From: Citrobacter amalonaticus
GTDB taxonomy: Bacteria > Pseudomonadota > Gammaproteobacteria > Enterobacterales > Enterobacteriaceae
DNA: 64,000 nucleotides
NCBI RefSeq assembly: GCF_018323885.1
Contig: NZ_AP024585.1
Location: 2,108,001 to 2,172,000, forward strand
Direction of reading: 5' to 3'
The notes beneath the pieces are model-generated. The model saw nothing but the letters and a program-made list of their open reading frames with translations. It was not told the DNA's origin and made no database searches. Shown here piece by piece: positions 18,554 to 27,890 of the stretch. The position numbers were made by a program, and so were the translations under genes. Positions within the stretch are counted from its first letter, which is position 1; each line of letters starts with the position of its first letter.

Positions 18554-19666
18554 CTATTTTTTAAGGTTTTCGATTTCACCCAGTTCTTCGAGGATCTCTT
18601 CAGGTTCGCTGGTCGGCACAGGCGCTTCGTTAACCCAGGCCGAGAACAGTCGCCATGAAACGGCCAGCAGTACCGGACCGATAAACAGCCCAATCATGCC
18701 AAACGCAATCAGGCCGCCAATGACGCCGGAGAGGATCAGGATCAGCGGCAAGTCCGCGCCCATACGAATCAGCATCGGGCGAATGACGTTATCCAGTGTG
18801 CCCACCACGCAACTCCAGGCCAGCAGCACGCTGCCCCAGGTCGTATCGCCACTCCAGTAAAGCCAGATAATGGCCGGAATCAATACCGGTAACGGCCCCA
18901 GTTGAACCAGACAGGAGAGGATCATCACCACGGAGAGCAGTGTGGCATAGGGTACGCCGGACACGGCCAGACCGATGCCGCCCAGCACCGCCTGCACCAG
19001 GGCAGTGACAACCACGCCCAGCGCCACCGCGCGGATCGCCTGGGCGGCCAGCAGCATCGCTGCGTCTCCGCGTTTTGCCGCCAGACGGTAGGCAAAATGA
19101 CGAATACCCAACGCCACCGTCTCTCCACGCCAGTACAGCAGGGCGCTGAATAACAGCATCAGGCTGCAGTGCATCATAAAACGACCGATGTGAGCGGCCT
19201 GACCGACAAACCAGGTTGTTGTGGTACCGATGTACGGGCGAACCTTCGCCATAATCGCCGTACCGCCCATATCCAGCAGGTTATGCCAGCCGGCATACAG
19301 TTTGGCGCCAACCAGCGGAATGCTGTTCAACCAGGCCAGGTCCGGCAACGTCATATCCCCGCTCGTGACGGCGTGGATCAGCGGTCCGCTGCCGTCAACG
19401 ATACTGTTGACCAGCAGGGCAATCGGGATCACAAACAGCAGTACTAATAAAAGTGTCATCACCAGAACCGCCAGCGAACGGCGGCCCCAGAGTAATTTTT
19501 GCAGGCGCAGTAGAACGGGCCAGGTCGCAATGACGATCGTCCCGGCCCAGGCAAAGCCCAGAATAAAAGGTTGAACAATCCAGAGACACGCCACAATCAT
19601 GATGGCTAAAAACAGCACCGACAGCAGCACTTGTGCGATATCCCTGGGCTGACGAATATTGACCAT
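18554..19666 (-). CDS. ydiK: AI-2E / PerM family membrane protein
   Basis: 370 aa, as E. coli YdiK. Hydrophobic throughout, with about eight membrane helices and the family features of PerM/TqsA-type exporters, including the late segment LPLILILSGVIGGLIAFGMI at about 312-331. The C-terminus is acidic (EEILEELGEIENLKK). A transport role is inferred from the family; no substrate is known for YdiK. It is divergent from ydiJ with a 206-bp gap. Confidence 0.9.
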   Translation of the reverse strand: MVNIRQPRDIAQVLLSVLFLAIMIVACLWIVQPFILGFAWAGTIVIATWPVLLRLQKLLWGRRSLAVLVMTLLLVLLFVIPIALLVNSIVDGSGPLIHAVTSGDMTLPDLAWLNSIPLVGAKLYAGWHNLLDMGGTAIMAKVRPYIGTTTTWFVGQAAHIGRFMMHCSLMLLFSALLYWRGETVALGIRHFAYRLAAKRGDAAMLLAAQAIRAVALGVVVTALVQAVLGGIGLAVSGVPYATLLSVVMILSCLVQLGPLPVLIPAIIWLYWSGDTTWGSVLLAWSCVVGTLDNVIRPMLIRMGADLPLILILSGVIGGLIAFGMIGLFIGPVLLAVSWRLFSAWVNEAPVPTSEPEEILEELGEIENLKK

Positions 19667-19872
19667 AAACTCTTTTCACCTATGTAGTGCGTCAGATCGT
19701 TGACGCGACGCGACCGCTCGAAACACGTCTCATAATGATGAGCAATTTCAGCGGTTTTTGACAGGCGGATTCTGCCAGTATTTCTGTTGGGTGTATTAGA
19801 AAAAAATGTGATACAACAATAAGCAAACGATTAACTCCCACAACACACAGACCGCAGGAAAGGGTCACGATA

Positions 19873-22800
19873 ATGATTCCACAAATTTCTCAGGCACCCG
19901 GCGTCGTTCAGCTGGTGCTCAATTTTTTGCAAGAGCTGGAGCAACAAGGATTTACCGGCGATACGGCAACCAGTTATGCCGATCGTCTGACAATGTCGAC
20001 AGATAATAGTATCTATCAACTTCTCCCCGATGCCGTGGTTTTCCCTCGTTCAACGGCTGATGTGGCGCTCATTGCCCGCCTGGCTGCGCTGCCACGCTTT
20101 GCCTCGCTGATTTTCACACCGCGCGGCGGCGGTACCGGCACGAACGGACAGGCGCTCAATCAGGGCATCATTGTCGATATGTCCCGCTATATGAGCCGCA
20201 TCATCGAAATCAACCCGGAAGAGGGCTGGGTGCGGGTGGAAGCGGGGGTGATCAAGGATCAACTGAACCAGTTTCTGAAGCCATACGGCTATTTTTTCGC
20301 CCCGGAATTGTCCACCAGTAACCGGGCAACGCTGGGCGGGATGATTAATACCGACGCCTCCGGACAGGGTTCTCTGGTCTATGGGAAAACATCCGATCAC
20401 GTGCTGGGGGTGCGGGCCGTGCTGCTGGGCGGCGATATTCTCGACACGCAGCCGCTGCCGATCGCACTGGCGGAAACGCTCGGTCAGAGCAACACCACGA
20501 TTGGCCGTATCTATCGCACTGTGTTTGAACGCTGCCGCGATAACCGTCAGTTAATTATTGATAAATTTCCCAAACTGAACCGCTTCCTGACGGGCTACGA
20601 TTTGCGTCACGTGTTTAACGATGACATGAGCGAATTCGATCTGACCCGAATTCTCACCGGCTCGGAAGGGACGCTGGCGTTCATTACGGAAGCGCGACTG
20701 GACATTACGCCGCTGCCGAAAGTGCGTCGACTGGTGAACGTGAAATACGACTCTTTTGACTCCGCGCTGCGCAATGCGCCGTTTATGGTGGACGCGCGCG
20801 CGCTGTCGGTGGAGACGGTTGATTCAAAAGTGCTGAACCTGGCGCGTGAAGACATCGTCTGGCATTCAGTGAGCGAATTGATTACCGATGTCCCGGACAA
20901 AGAAATGCTCGGCCTGAACATTGTCGAATTCGCCGGGGATGATGAAACGGTTATCGACGCGCAGGTGGCTTCCCTGTGCGAGCGGCTTGACGAACTGATT
21001 GCCCGCGAAGAGGCGGGCGTGATTGGCTGGCAGCTATGCACTGAACTGGCGGGCGTTGAGCGTATCTATGCCATGCGTAAAAAAGCGGTAGGCCTGCTGG
21101 GTAATGCGAAAGGGGCGGCAAAACCGATTCCCTTTGCCGAGGACACCTGTGTGCCGCCGGAACATCTTGCTGATTACATCGCGGAGTTCCGCGCGTTGCT
21201 TGATGGTCACGGTCTGAGCTACGGCATGTTCGGTCACGTTGACGCCGGGGTGCTGCATGTGCGTCCTGCGCTGGATATGTGCGATCCACAGCAGGAGGTG
21301 CTGATGAAGCAAATCTCCGATGAAGTGGTGGCGCTGACGGCAAAATATGGCGGTCTGCTGTGGGGGGAACACGGCAAAGGTTTCCGCGCTGAGTACAGCC
21401 CGGCGTTTTTCGGTGATGAACTTTTCGCGGAATTGCGGAAGATTAAAGCGGCGTTCGATCCGCAAAACCGGCTGAATCCGGGGAAAATATGTCCGCCTGA
21501 AGGCATTGACGCACCCATGATGAAAGTCGACGCGGTCAAACGCGGCACCTGGGACCGGCAAATTCCGCTGGCCGTGCGCCAGACCTGGCGCGGCGCGCTG
21601 GAATGTAACGGCAACGGTTTGTGCTTTAATTTCGATGCGAAGAGCCCGATGTGCCCATCGATGAAAATCAGCCTCAATCGTATCCACTCACCCAAAGGGC
21701 GTGCGACGCTGGTGCGCGAATGGTTACGTTTGTTGGCGGATCGCGGTGTCGATCCGGTGCGACTGGAAAATGCGCTGGCAAGTAAACGACCCAGCCTGCG
21801 TTCTCTGATCGCGCGTACTCGTAACACCTGGCACGCCAACAAGGGCGAGTATGATTTCTCGCATGAAGTAAAAGAGGCGATGTCCGGCTGTCTGGCCTGT
21901 AAGGCGTGCTCGACGCAGTGTCCGATCAAAATCGATGTGCCGGAATTCCGTTCGCGTTTCCTGCAACTTTACCATACCCGCTACCTGCGTCCGCTGCGTG
22001 ACCATCTGGTGGCGACGGTTGAAACCTATGCGCCGTTGATGGCCCGGGCGCCGAAAACCTTTAACTTCTTTATTAATCAGCCGCTGGTGCGCAAGCTGTC
22101 CGCAAAGCATATCGGCATGGTCGATCTGCCATTGCTCTCGACGCCGTCGCTGCAACAACAGATGGTCGGGCATCGATCGGCGAACATGACGCTGGAACAG
22201 CTTGAAGCGCTGTCGGCTGCGCAGAAAGCCAATACGGTGCTGGTGGTGCAGGACCCGTTCACCAGCTATTACGATGCGCAGGTGGTGGCTGATTTCGTCC
22301 GTTTGATTGAGAAGCTGGGGATGCAGCCGGTTCTGTTGCCGTTCTCGCCAAACGGTAAAGCGCAGCACATTAAAGGATTCCTGACCCGCTTTGCGAAGAC
22401 CGCCAAAAAGACCTCTGAGTTTTTGAACCGCGTGGCAAAACTGGGGATGCCGATGGTCGGCGTTGATCCGGCGCTGGTGCTCTGTTATCGCGATGAGTAC
22501 AAGCTGGCGTTAGGCGACGCGCGCGGCGATTTCCACGTCCAGCTCGCCAATGAGTGGCTGGCAACCGCGCTGGCTTCGCAGGAACCGCGCGAGGTTAGCG
22601 GCGAATCCTGGTATTTCTTTGGCCATTGTACCGAAGTGACCGCGCTGCCCGGCGCGCCCGCGCAATGGGCGTCGATCTTTGCCCGCGTTGGCGCGAAGCT
22701 GGAAAACGTGAGCGTGGGCTGTTGCGGCATGGCCGGTACTTACGGTCATGAGGCGAAGAACCATGCGAGTTCGCTGGGCATTTATGAACTGTCATGGCAT

Positions 22801-22929
22801 CAGGCGATGGAACGGCTACCGCGTAGCCGTTGCCTTGCAACGGGATATTCCTGTCGCAGCCAGGTGAAACGGGTTGAAGGCACGGGCGTGCGTCATCCTG
22901 TACAGGCATTACTGGAGATTATTGGATGA
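19873..22929 (+). CDS. ydiJ: D-2-hydroxyglutarate dehydrogenase, FAD and Fe-S
   Basis: 1018 aa, the same length as E. coli YdiJ. Order of parts: FAD-binding PCMH domain (about 45-270, with TPRGGGTGTNGQALN at about 78-92), FAD-linked oxidase C-terminal domain (about 270-540, with MFGHVDAGVLHVRP near 455), then an Fe-S segment with CLACKACSTQCP near residue 675, and a C-terminal CCG-type domain with VGCCGMAGTYGHE near 952. YdiJ oxidises D-2-hydroxyglutarate to 2-oxoglutarate, so it clears the product that SerA can form. It overlaps menI by 4 bp (ATGA). Confidence 0.95.
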   Translation: MIPQISQAPGVVQLVLNFLQELEQQGFTGDTATSYADRLTMSTDNSIYQLLPDAVVFPRSTADVALIARLAALPRFASLIFTPRGGGTGTNGQALNQGIIVDMSRYMSRIIEINPEEGWVRVEAGVIKDQLNQFLKPYGYFFAPELSTSNRATLGGMINTDASGQGSLVYGKTSDHVLGVRAVLLGGDILDTQPLPIALAETLGQSNTTIGRIYRTVFERCRDNRQLIIDKFPKLNRFLTGYDLRHVFNDDMSEFDLTRILTGSEGTLAFITEARLDITPLPKVRRLVNVKYDSFDSALRNAPFMVDARALSVETVDSKVLNLAREDIVWHSVSELITDVPDKEMLGLNIVEFAGDDETVIDAQVASLCERLDELIAREEAGVIGWQLCTELAGVERIYAMRKKAVGLLGNAKGAAKPIPFAEDTCVPPEHLADYIAEFRALLDGHGLSYGMFGHVDAGVLHVRPALDMCDPQQEVLMKQISDEVVALTAKYGGLLWGEHGKGFRAEYSPAFFGDELFAELRKIKAAFDPQNRLNPGKICPPEGIDAPMMKVDAVKRGTWDRQIPLAVRQTWRGALECNGNGLCFNFDAKSPMCPSMKISLNRIHSPKGRATLVREWLRLLADRGVDPVRLENALASKRPSLRSLIARTRNTWHANKGEYDFSHEVKEAMSGCLACKACSTQCPIKIDVPEFRSRFLQLYHTRYLRPLRDHLVATVETYAPLMARAPKTFNFFINQPLVRKLSAKHIGMVDLPLLSTPSLQQQMVGHRSANMTLEQLEALSAAQKANTVLVVQDPFTSYYDAQVVADFVRLIEKLGMQPVLLPFSPNGKAQHIKGFLTRFAKTAKKTSEFLNRVAKLGMPMVGVDPALVLCYRDEYKLALGDARGDFHVQLANEWLATALASQEPREVSGESWYFFGHCTEVTALPGAPAQWASIFARVGAKLENVSVGCCGMAGTYGHEAKNHASSLGIYELSWHQAMERLPRSRCLATGYSCRSQVKRVEGTGVRHPVQALLEIIG

Positions 22930-23336
22930 TCTGGAAACGTGAAGTGACCCTCGACGCCCTCAATGCGATGGGTGAAGGCAATATGGTCGGCCTGCTGGAT
23001 ATTCGCTTTGAGCATATCGGCGACGATACGCTTGAAGCGTCAATGCCCGTCGACGGACGCACGAAGCAGCCGTTCGGTCTGCTGCACGGCGGCGCTTCTG
23101 TCGTGCTGGCAGAAAGCATCGGCTCGGTTGCCGGTTATCTGTGCACCCAGGGCGAGCAGAAAGTGGTGGGGCTGGAAGTTAACGCTAACCATGTTCGCTC
23201 AGCGCGGGAAGGGCGAGTGAAGGGGATCTGTAAGGCGATTCATACCGGCGCCCGTCATCAGGTCTGGCAGATTGACATCTATGATGAGCAGCAGCGACTG
23301 TGCTGTACTTCGCGGCTGACCACGGCAGTTGTGTGA
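22926..23336 (+). CDS. menI: 1,4-dihydroxy-2-naphthoyl-CoA hydrolase
   Basis: 136 aa hotdog-fold thioesterase, the size of E. coli MenI (YdiI). The conserved PFGLLHGGASVVLAESIGS stretch at about 48-66 contains the active-site region, with the catalytic Glu in AESIGS. It releases DHNA for menaquinone synthesis and has broad acyl-CoA activity. Its start codon overlaps the stop of ydiJ, so it is translationally coupled. Compared with K-12 the N-terminal third is more diverged than the core. Confidence 0.93.
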   Translation: MIWKREVTLDALNAMGEGNMVGLLDIRFEHIGDDTLEASMPVDGRTKQPFGLLHGGASVVLAESIGSVAGYLCTQGEQKVVGLEVNANHVRSAREGRVKGICKAIHTGARHQVWQIDIYDEQQRLCCTSRLTTAVV

Positions 23337-23435
23337 CGTTGTCACCAAAAAAGTGTGATCAGTATTGCTTTTGGTCATAATCTGCACAGCGAAAGGTGAT
23401 ATACTGTGCAGGTTTTGACCATAAGCGAGGATGAT

Positions 23436-23624
23436 ATGACTAGCCAACTAGACCCGGCCCAACTGGCAATTGAGTTTTTACGTCGTGATAAAACAGAGCT
23501 TTCTCCAGCCCAGTATCTCAAAAGACTGAAACAACTTGAGCTGGAATTTGCCGATTTACTGACGCTCTCTTCCACTGAATTAAAAGAAGAGATCTACTTT
23601 GCCTGGCGCCTTGGCGTTCATTGA
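23436..23624 (+). CDS. ydiH: Small conserved protein YdiH
   Basis: 62 aa starting MTSQLDPAQLAIEFLRRDKT, nearly identical to E. coli YdiH in its second half (LKQLELEFADLLTLSS). A GCGAGG ribosome binding site is 6-7 nt before the ATG at 23436; an upstream in-frame start is open but unlikely. Highly charged and mostly helical by composition. Function unknown. It is followed by a strong terminator. Confidence 0.9.
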   Translation: MTSQLDPAQLAIEFLRRDKTELSPAQYLKRLKQLELEFADLLTLSSTELKEEIYFAWRLGVH

Positions 23625-23648
23625 TTCAGCGATCGTTAACGTAAAAAG

Positions 23649-23675
23649 AACCCGACATGCGCGTCGGGTTTTTTT
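23649..23675. terminator. Bidirectional terminator after ydiH
   Basis: AACCCGAC, 6-nt loop, GTCGGGTT followed by a T-run on the + strand, and by a T-run (TTCTTTTT) on the minus strand as well. It serves ydiH and the convergent MBL-fold gene. Confidence 0.85.
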
Positions 23676-23692
23676 GTTCCTCACTGGCGGTA

Positions 23693-24544
23693 TTACCACG
23701 CCATCTCGCCCGAATTCACTTTCGCGCTCAATTCCAGCGAACTTTCCTCTGCCAGTCCCGGCCACGCCGCTTTCATCGTTTTAATGACCCAGGGCGAACC
23801 TTGCTTCGCCGCCAGCGCCTGTTCGAACGATTGCAGATAATCCTGCGTGAAGCGGATGGCCCGATCGCCTTCAGGGCACTCACCAAGGTAATGACCCGGA
23901 ATAACCTGTGCAGGCTTTAGACTATCCATTTCAGTCAGAACATGACGCCATGATGCGCGTTGCGCTGGTGTCTGGGTGTCAGCGGTCCAGACGTGAATGC
24001 CTGACGCCACGCCCGTGCCGCCGAGAATGGTCCGGTTCGCTGGCACCCAAACATAGGCCGCGTAATCACTGGGATGACGCAGTTCCAGCGTTTCACCATC
24101 GATGCGAAAACGCGTTTCTGTGGTTGCCTGCGGGACGGTCAGCGCCGTTGGCGCCCCCTCTTTCATCTGGGGTCCCCAGTACTGCAACTTAGCCTCTTTG
24201 GTGGCGCGAATATGCTCAACAACCTGTGGCGTGGCCAGTACCTTCGCGTCAGGAAAGGCTTTCACAATCGGCTGCAGGCCGAAATAGAAATCCGGATCGC
24301 CGGAGGTAATCACGATGGCCTTCAGCGTCTTGCCACGGGATTTAATCATCTCCACCAGCTTTTCACCGTCTTCAGTGCTGAACTGCGCATCAAACAATAT
24401 CGCTTCCGTCGGACCGGATACTAACGTTGAGGAGACAGGGAAAATGGCGTTCTCCTGCGGGTTATAGACGTCAAGTTGCAGCGGCGCGGCAAACAGGGGG
24501 GAGGCGACAGCAGGCAACAGCAGGGCCAGCAGTTTACTTTTCAT
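23693..24544 (-). CDS. Exported MBL-fold protein with degenerate metal site
   Basis: 283 aa. A signal peptide is clear (MKSKLLALLLPAVASPLFA, cleaved about residue 19), so the protein is periplasmic. The fold is metallo-beta-lactamase-like: the second strand reads LKAIVITSGDPDFYFGLQP at about 74-92, where active members have THxHxDH. Here positions 81-86 are S-G-D-P-D-F, so both early His ligands and the final His are absent. The late VIPGHYLGE motif keeps its His. It is therefore either a zinc-poor or noncatalytic member or a subfamily with other ligands. It has no counterpart in the E. coli gene order here and is divergent from a LysR regulator. Confidence 0.75.
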   Translation of the reverse strand: MKSKLLALLLPAVASPLFAAPLQLDVYNPQENAIFPVSSTLVSGPTEAILFDAQFSTEDGEKLVEMIKSRGKTLKAIVITSGDPDFYFGLQPIVKAFPDAKVLATPQVVEHIRATKEAKLQYWGPQMKEGAPTALTVPQATTETRFRIDGETLELRHPSDYAAYVWVPANRTILGGTGVASGIHVWTADTQTPAQRASWRHVLTEMDSLKPAQVIPGHYLGECPEGDRAIRFTQDYLQSFEQALAAKQGSPWVIKTMKAAWPGLAEESSLELSAKVNSGEMAW

Positions 24545-24667
24545 GAGGAATAGCCTTATGCAGATGAAATGGTCTTGTGTGTGGTCTGTATTTTAAGGGA
24601 ATTGAGATCTGTTAGAATTCCCGTATCAGAACATGCTGAGTTTCATAAAACGATCGGATGGGTGGCG

Positions 24668-25543
24668 ATGGACAGAGTGATGGCGGCGACGGTATTCAAT
24701 CATATCTGCGATTTAGGCAGTCTGAGTGCGGCGGCGCGGGCACTGGGTCTCTCCCGGCCGATGGTGAGCCGCTATCTTGATGAGATGGAGAAATGGGCCG
24801 GGGCGCGGCTGATTCATCGCACCTCGCGCAGGCTGACAATTACCCTCGCCGGGGAGGAGGCGCTGGTGAAGACGCGAACGCTGGCGCAGCTCTCACAAGC
24901 GATTGGCGCGGCGTCGGCGGCAGACATTCCCAGCGGAACGCTACGCGTCGCCTGCGCGCACTTTACGGCAATGCATATTCTCGCCCCGATGCTGCCGGGA
25001 TTTTTAGCGCGTTATCCCGAACTGCGCATTGAAGTTGAGATAAACAATCAGCCAGTCAGTCTGGTCGGTGAACGTATTGATGTCGCCATTCGCATTACCG
25101 ATAACCCGGAGCCTGGCGCGATTGCCCGCCGGCTTGGCGATTGCGAATCGGTTCTCTGCGCATCAGAGGCGTATTTGCGTCAGCACGGCACCCCACAGAC
25201 GCTGGAGGATCTCACTCAGCATAACTGTCTGTATTACAGTGGGTTTGCAGGAAAATCGTGGCACTTTCTCAACGAGCAGGGCGAGGCGGTCTCGGTGGCG
25301 ATCAAGGGGAATTTGAGTGCCGGGATCTCGTCTTTACTTTGTGAATCTGCGCTGGCAGGCATGGGGATAGCGCTGGTGCCGGAAAAGGAAGCGCGTGACG
25401 GACTGGCTCAGGGACGACTGGTTCGCCTGCTACCAACCTTGCAACCCCGACGCCTTGCCGTGTACGGCCTGTATCTTTCCCGTGAACATCAGCCCGCCGG
25501 GCTTCGGTTGTTTCTGGAGGCGATCCAGACCGCCATGCCGTAA
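24668..25543 (+). CDS. LysR-family transcriptional regulator
   Basis: 291 aa from the ATG at 24668 (MDRVMAATVFNHICDLGSLS), a normal LysR length; the open frame extends further up but without family similarity. The winged HTH occupies residues 1-60, with SAAARALGLSRPMVSRYLDE as its recognition part, and a LysR substrate-binding domain fills the rest. It is divergent from the exported MBL-fold gene with a 123-bp gap, the usual arrangement for a LysR protein and its target. The effector is unknown. The pair is an accessory insertion between ydiH and the suf region relative to K-12. Confidence 0.85.
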   Translation: MDRVMAATVFNHICDLGSLSAAARALGLSRPMVSRYLDEMEKWAGARLIHRTSRRLTITLAGEEALVKTRTLAQLSQAIGAASAADIPSGTLRVACAHFTAMHILAPMLPGFLARYPELRIEVEINNQPVSLVGERIDVAIRITDNPEPGAIARRLGDCESVLCASEAYLRQHGTPQTLEDLTQHNCLYYSGFAGKSWHFLNEQGEAVSVAIKGNLSAGISSLLCESALAGMGIALVPEKEARDGLAQGRLVRLLPTLQPRRLAVYGLYLSREHQPAGLRLFLEAIQTAMP

Positions 25544-25620
25544 AATCCATGAATTGATCTGACGTATAAAACAGCAGATAGCAATTTGTGTTAAAAATGA
25601 CCTTTGCCGATATGAGACTA

Positions 25621-25684
25621 TTCTTATCGCCCCTTCAAGAGCTAAGCCATCATGAGTGCCGGAGATAAGCGCCGGATGGGGCCG
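25621..25684 (+). ncRNA. rydB: RydB-like small RNA candidate
   Basis: The stretch beginning TTCTTATCGCCCCTTCAAGA and ending in GATAAGCGCCGGATGGGG can fold by pairing ATCGCCCC with GGGG and an inner GCCGG/CCGG-type stem. Its position between ydiH and sufA is where E. coli RydB is annotated, and the sequence resembles my memory of RydB. The strand and ends are uncertain. Confidence 0.5.
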
Positions 25685-25686
25685 GA

Positions 25687-25726
25687 ACCCTTAGGGCTGT
25701 TACTGACAACCTTAAGGGTTTTGTTT
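25687..25726 (+). terminator. Terminator-like hairpin after the RydB candidate
   Basis: AACCCTTAG, 16-18 nt loop, CTTAAGGGTT, followed by TTGTTTTT. The stem has one bulge. It is suitable as an intrinsic terminator for an RNA made on the + strand. Confidence 0.55.
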
Positions 25727-25953
25727 TTCTGTGCTTTCACGCTTCTCACGTCATTCCTATCCCTGAAATAGTCATTTTCTATACATCTTTACTGTTTTGA
25801 CCAGTCCGGTCGATGACAGACGCTAAAGTCATTATTAATCAGTAAATTGAACAAATTCATCCATTCCTTTTAACCCACGTGGCAGGGTCTATGCTTAATA
25901 AAAGCGGTCAAAACAGGTGAAACACCGTAATGCCCCTGCTGTTGAGGGGTTGA

Positions 25954-25972
25954 AGTGAGAATCGTTATCACT
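25954..25972. promoter_or_regulatory. Fur-type operator at the suf promoter
   Basis: AGTGAGAATCGTTATCACT: a 19-bp inverted repeat (arms AGTGA/TCACT) resembling the Fur box core GATAATGATAATCATTATC, 44 bp above the sufA start. E. coli suf is repressed by Fur-iron and activated by apo-IscR and OxyR at this promoter. I did not find a convincing IscR type-2 site by eye. Confidence 0.65.
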
Positions 25973-26016
25973 AACATGGTGTTATAGCCTGATGGCTCAC
26001 TATGCGAGGTAACCCT

Positions 26017-26385
26017 ATGGAATTGCATTCAGGAACATTTAATCCGGACGATTTTGCCTGGCGCGGATTGACGCTAACCCCGGCGGCAGCGGCCCATATT
26101 CGCGAACTGGTCGCAAAGCAGCCGGGCATGCTGGGCGTGCGCCTGGGCGTTAAACAGACGGGATGCGCGGGTTTTGGCTATGTGCTGGATACCGTCAGCG
26201 ATCCGGAAAAAGACGATCTGCTGTTTGAGGTTGAAGGCGCGAAGCTCTATGTCCCGTTACAGGCGATGCCGTTTATCGACGGCACGGAAGTGGATTACGT
26301 CCGTGAAGGATTAAACCAGTTATTCAAATTTCATAACCCGAAAGCCCAGAACGAATGCGGCTGTGGCGAAAGCTTTGGGGTATAG
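26017..26385 (+). CDS. sufA: Fe-S cluster carrier SufA
   Basis: 122 aa from the ATG at 26017 ([17 protein letters not shown]); an in-frame start five codons upstream is less likely. A-type carrier with the three conserved cysteines: Cys50 in [10 protein letters not shown] and the C-terminal pair in [11 protein letters not shown]. It accepts clusters from SufBC2D and passes them to target proteins. First gene of sufABCDSE, the stress and iron-limitation assembly system. 8 bp before sufB. Confidence 0.96.
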   Translation: MELHSGTFNPDDFAWRGLTLTPAAAAHIRELVAKQPGMLGVRLGVKQTGCAGFGYVLDTVSDPEKDDLLFEVEGAKLYVPLQAMPFIDGTEVDYVREGLNQLFKFHNPKAQNECGCGESFGV

Positions 26386-26393
26386 GCGGTACT

Positions 26394-27881
26394 ATGTCTC
26401 GTAATACTGAAGCAACTGACGATGTCAAAACCTGGACCGGCGGCCCCCTGAATTATAAAGAGGGTTTCTTTACCCAACTGCAAACAGACGAGCTGGCGAA
26501 AGGGATCAACGAAGAGGTGGTGCGCGCCATTTCGGCCAAACGTAATGAACCGGAATGGATGCTGGAGTTTCGCCTGAATGCGTACAGAGCGTGGGTCGAC
26601 ATGCCGGAGCCGCACTGGCTGAAGGCGCACTACGAGAAACTGAATTATCAGGATTACAGCTACTATTCCGCGCCGTCGTGCGGGAATTGCGATGAGACCT
26701 GCGCCTCTGAGCCGGGGGCGGTCCAGCAAACCGGGGCAAACGCCTTTCTCAGCAAAGAAGTTGAGGCTGCGTTTGAACAACTTGGCGTACCGGTACGCGA
26801 AGGCCGTGAAGTCGCGGTGGATGCCATTTTTGACTCCGTCTCTGTTGCCACCACTTATCGTGAAAAACTGGCGGAGCAGGGGATCATTTTCTGCTCCTTT
26901 GGTGAGGCGATACACGATCATCCCGAACTGGTGAAACAGTATCTTGGCACCGTCGTGCCCGGCAACGATAACTTCTTCGCCGCGTTGAATGCCGCAGTCG
27001 CCTCTGATGGCACCTTTATCTATGTGCCGAAAGGCGTGCGCTGTCCGATGGAGCTTTCAACCTATTTTCGCATTAACGCCGAAAAGACCGGGCAGTTTGA
27101 ACGCACGATCCTGGTGGCGGATGAAGGCAGCTATGTAAGCTATATCGAAGGCTGTTCCGCACCAGTGCGCGACAGCTATCAGCTGCACGCGGCGGTCGTG
27201 GAAGTCATTATCCACAAAGACGCCGAGGTGAAATACTCCACCGTCCAGAACTGGTTCCCTGGCGATAACAACACCGGCGGCATTCTGAACTTCGTCACCA
27301 AACGCGCGTTGTGTGAGGGCGAGAACAGCAAAATGTCCTGGACCCAGTCGGAAACGGGGTCAGCCATCACCTGGAAATACCCCAGCTGTATTCTGCGCGG
27401 CGACAACTCGATCGGCGAATTTTATTCGGTGGCGTTAACCAGCGGTCATCAGCAGGCGGACACCGGTACCAAGATGATCCACATCGGCAAGAACACCCGC
27501 TCGACCATTATTTCGAAGGGGATTTCCGCCGGACACAGCCAGAACAGCTACCGCGGACTGGTCAAAATTATGCCGACCGCCACCAATGCCCGTAACTTTA
27601 CCCAGTGCGACTCGATGCTGATTGGCGCCGACTGCGGAGCGCATACCTTCCCGTATGTTGAATGCCGCAACAACAGCGCGCAGCTGGAGCACGAAGCGAC
27701 CACCTCACGGATTGGTGAAGATCAGCTGTTCTATTGTCTGCAGCGCGGTATCAGCGAAGAAGATGCGATCTCAATGATCGTCAACGGGTTCTGTAAAGAC
27801 GTGTTCTCCGAGTTGCCGCTGGAGTTTGCCGTCGAAGCACAAAAACTTTTAGCCATTAGCCTTGAACACAGCGTCGGTTAA
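26394..27881 (+). CDS. sufB: Fe-S scaffold subunit SufB
   Basis: 495 aa from the ATG at 26394 ([19 protein letters not shown]), the same length as E. coli SufB. Core scaffold of the SufBC2D complex, with a C-terminal right-handed beta-helix region. A CGNCDETC cluster is near residues 98-105, and the functionally important late Cys is in [20 protein letters not shown] around 405-420. It receives persulfide sulfur from SufSE. 9 bp before sufC. Confidence 0.96.
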   Translation: MSRNTEATDDVKTWTGGPLNYKEGFFTQLQTDELAKGINEEVVRAISAKRNEPEWMLEFRLNAYRAWVDMPEPHWLKAHYEKLNYQDYSYYSAPSCGNCDETCASEPGAVQQTGANAFLSKEVEAAFEQLGVPVREGREVAVDAIFDSVSVATTYREKLAEQGIIFCSFGEAIHDHPELVKQYLGTVVPGNDNFFAALNAAVASDGTFIYVPKGVRCPMELSTYFRINAEKTGQFERTILVADEGSYVSYIEGCSAPVRDSYQLHAAVVEVIIHKDAEVKYSTVQNWFPGDNNTGGILNFVTKRALCEGENSKMSWTQSETGSAITWKYPSCILRGDNSIGEFYSVALTSGHQQADTGTKMIHIGKNTRSTIISKGISAGHSQNSYRGLVKIMPTATNARNFTQCDSMLIGADCGAHTFPYVECRNNSAQLEHEATTSRIGEDQLFYCLQRGISEEDAISMIVNGFCKDVFSELPLEFAVEAQKLLAISLEHSVG

Positions 27882-27890
27882 GGAAGAAAC

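Larger units (their letters stand above)
25544..26016. promoter_or_regulatory. Intergenic region upstream of sufA
   Basis: 473 bp with no credible ORF. It contains a structured RNA candidate (25621-25684), a terminator-like hairpin after it (25687-25726), then the suf promoter region with a Fur-type box at 25954-25972. E. coli sufA has distant OxyR and IHF sites in the same stretch; I could not place these by eye. Confidence 0.6.

Noticed and set aside
25869..25895. IscR type-2 site upstream of sufA
   Set aside because: TTAACCCACGTGGCAGGGTC keeps the CCC core but mismatches much of the second half of the consensus.
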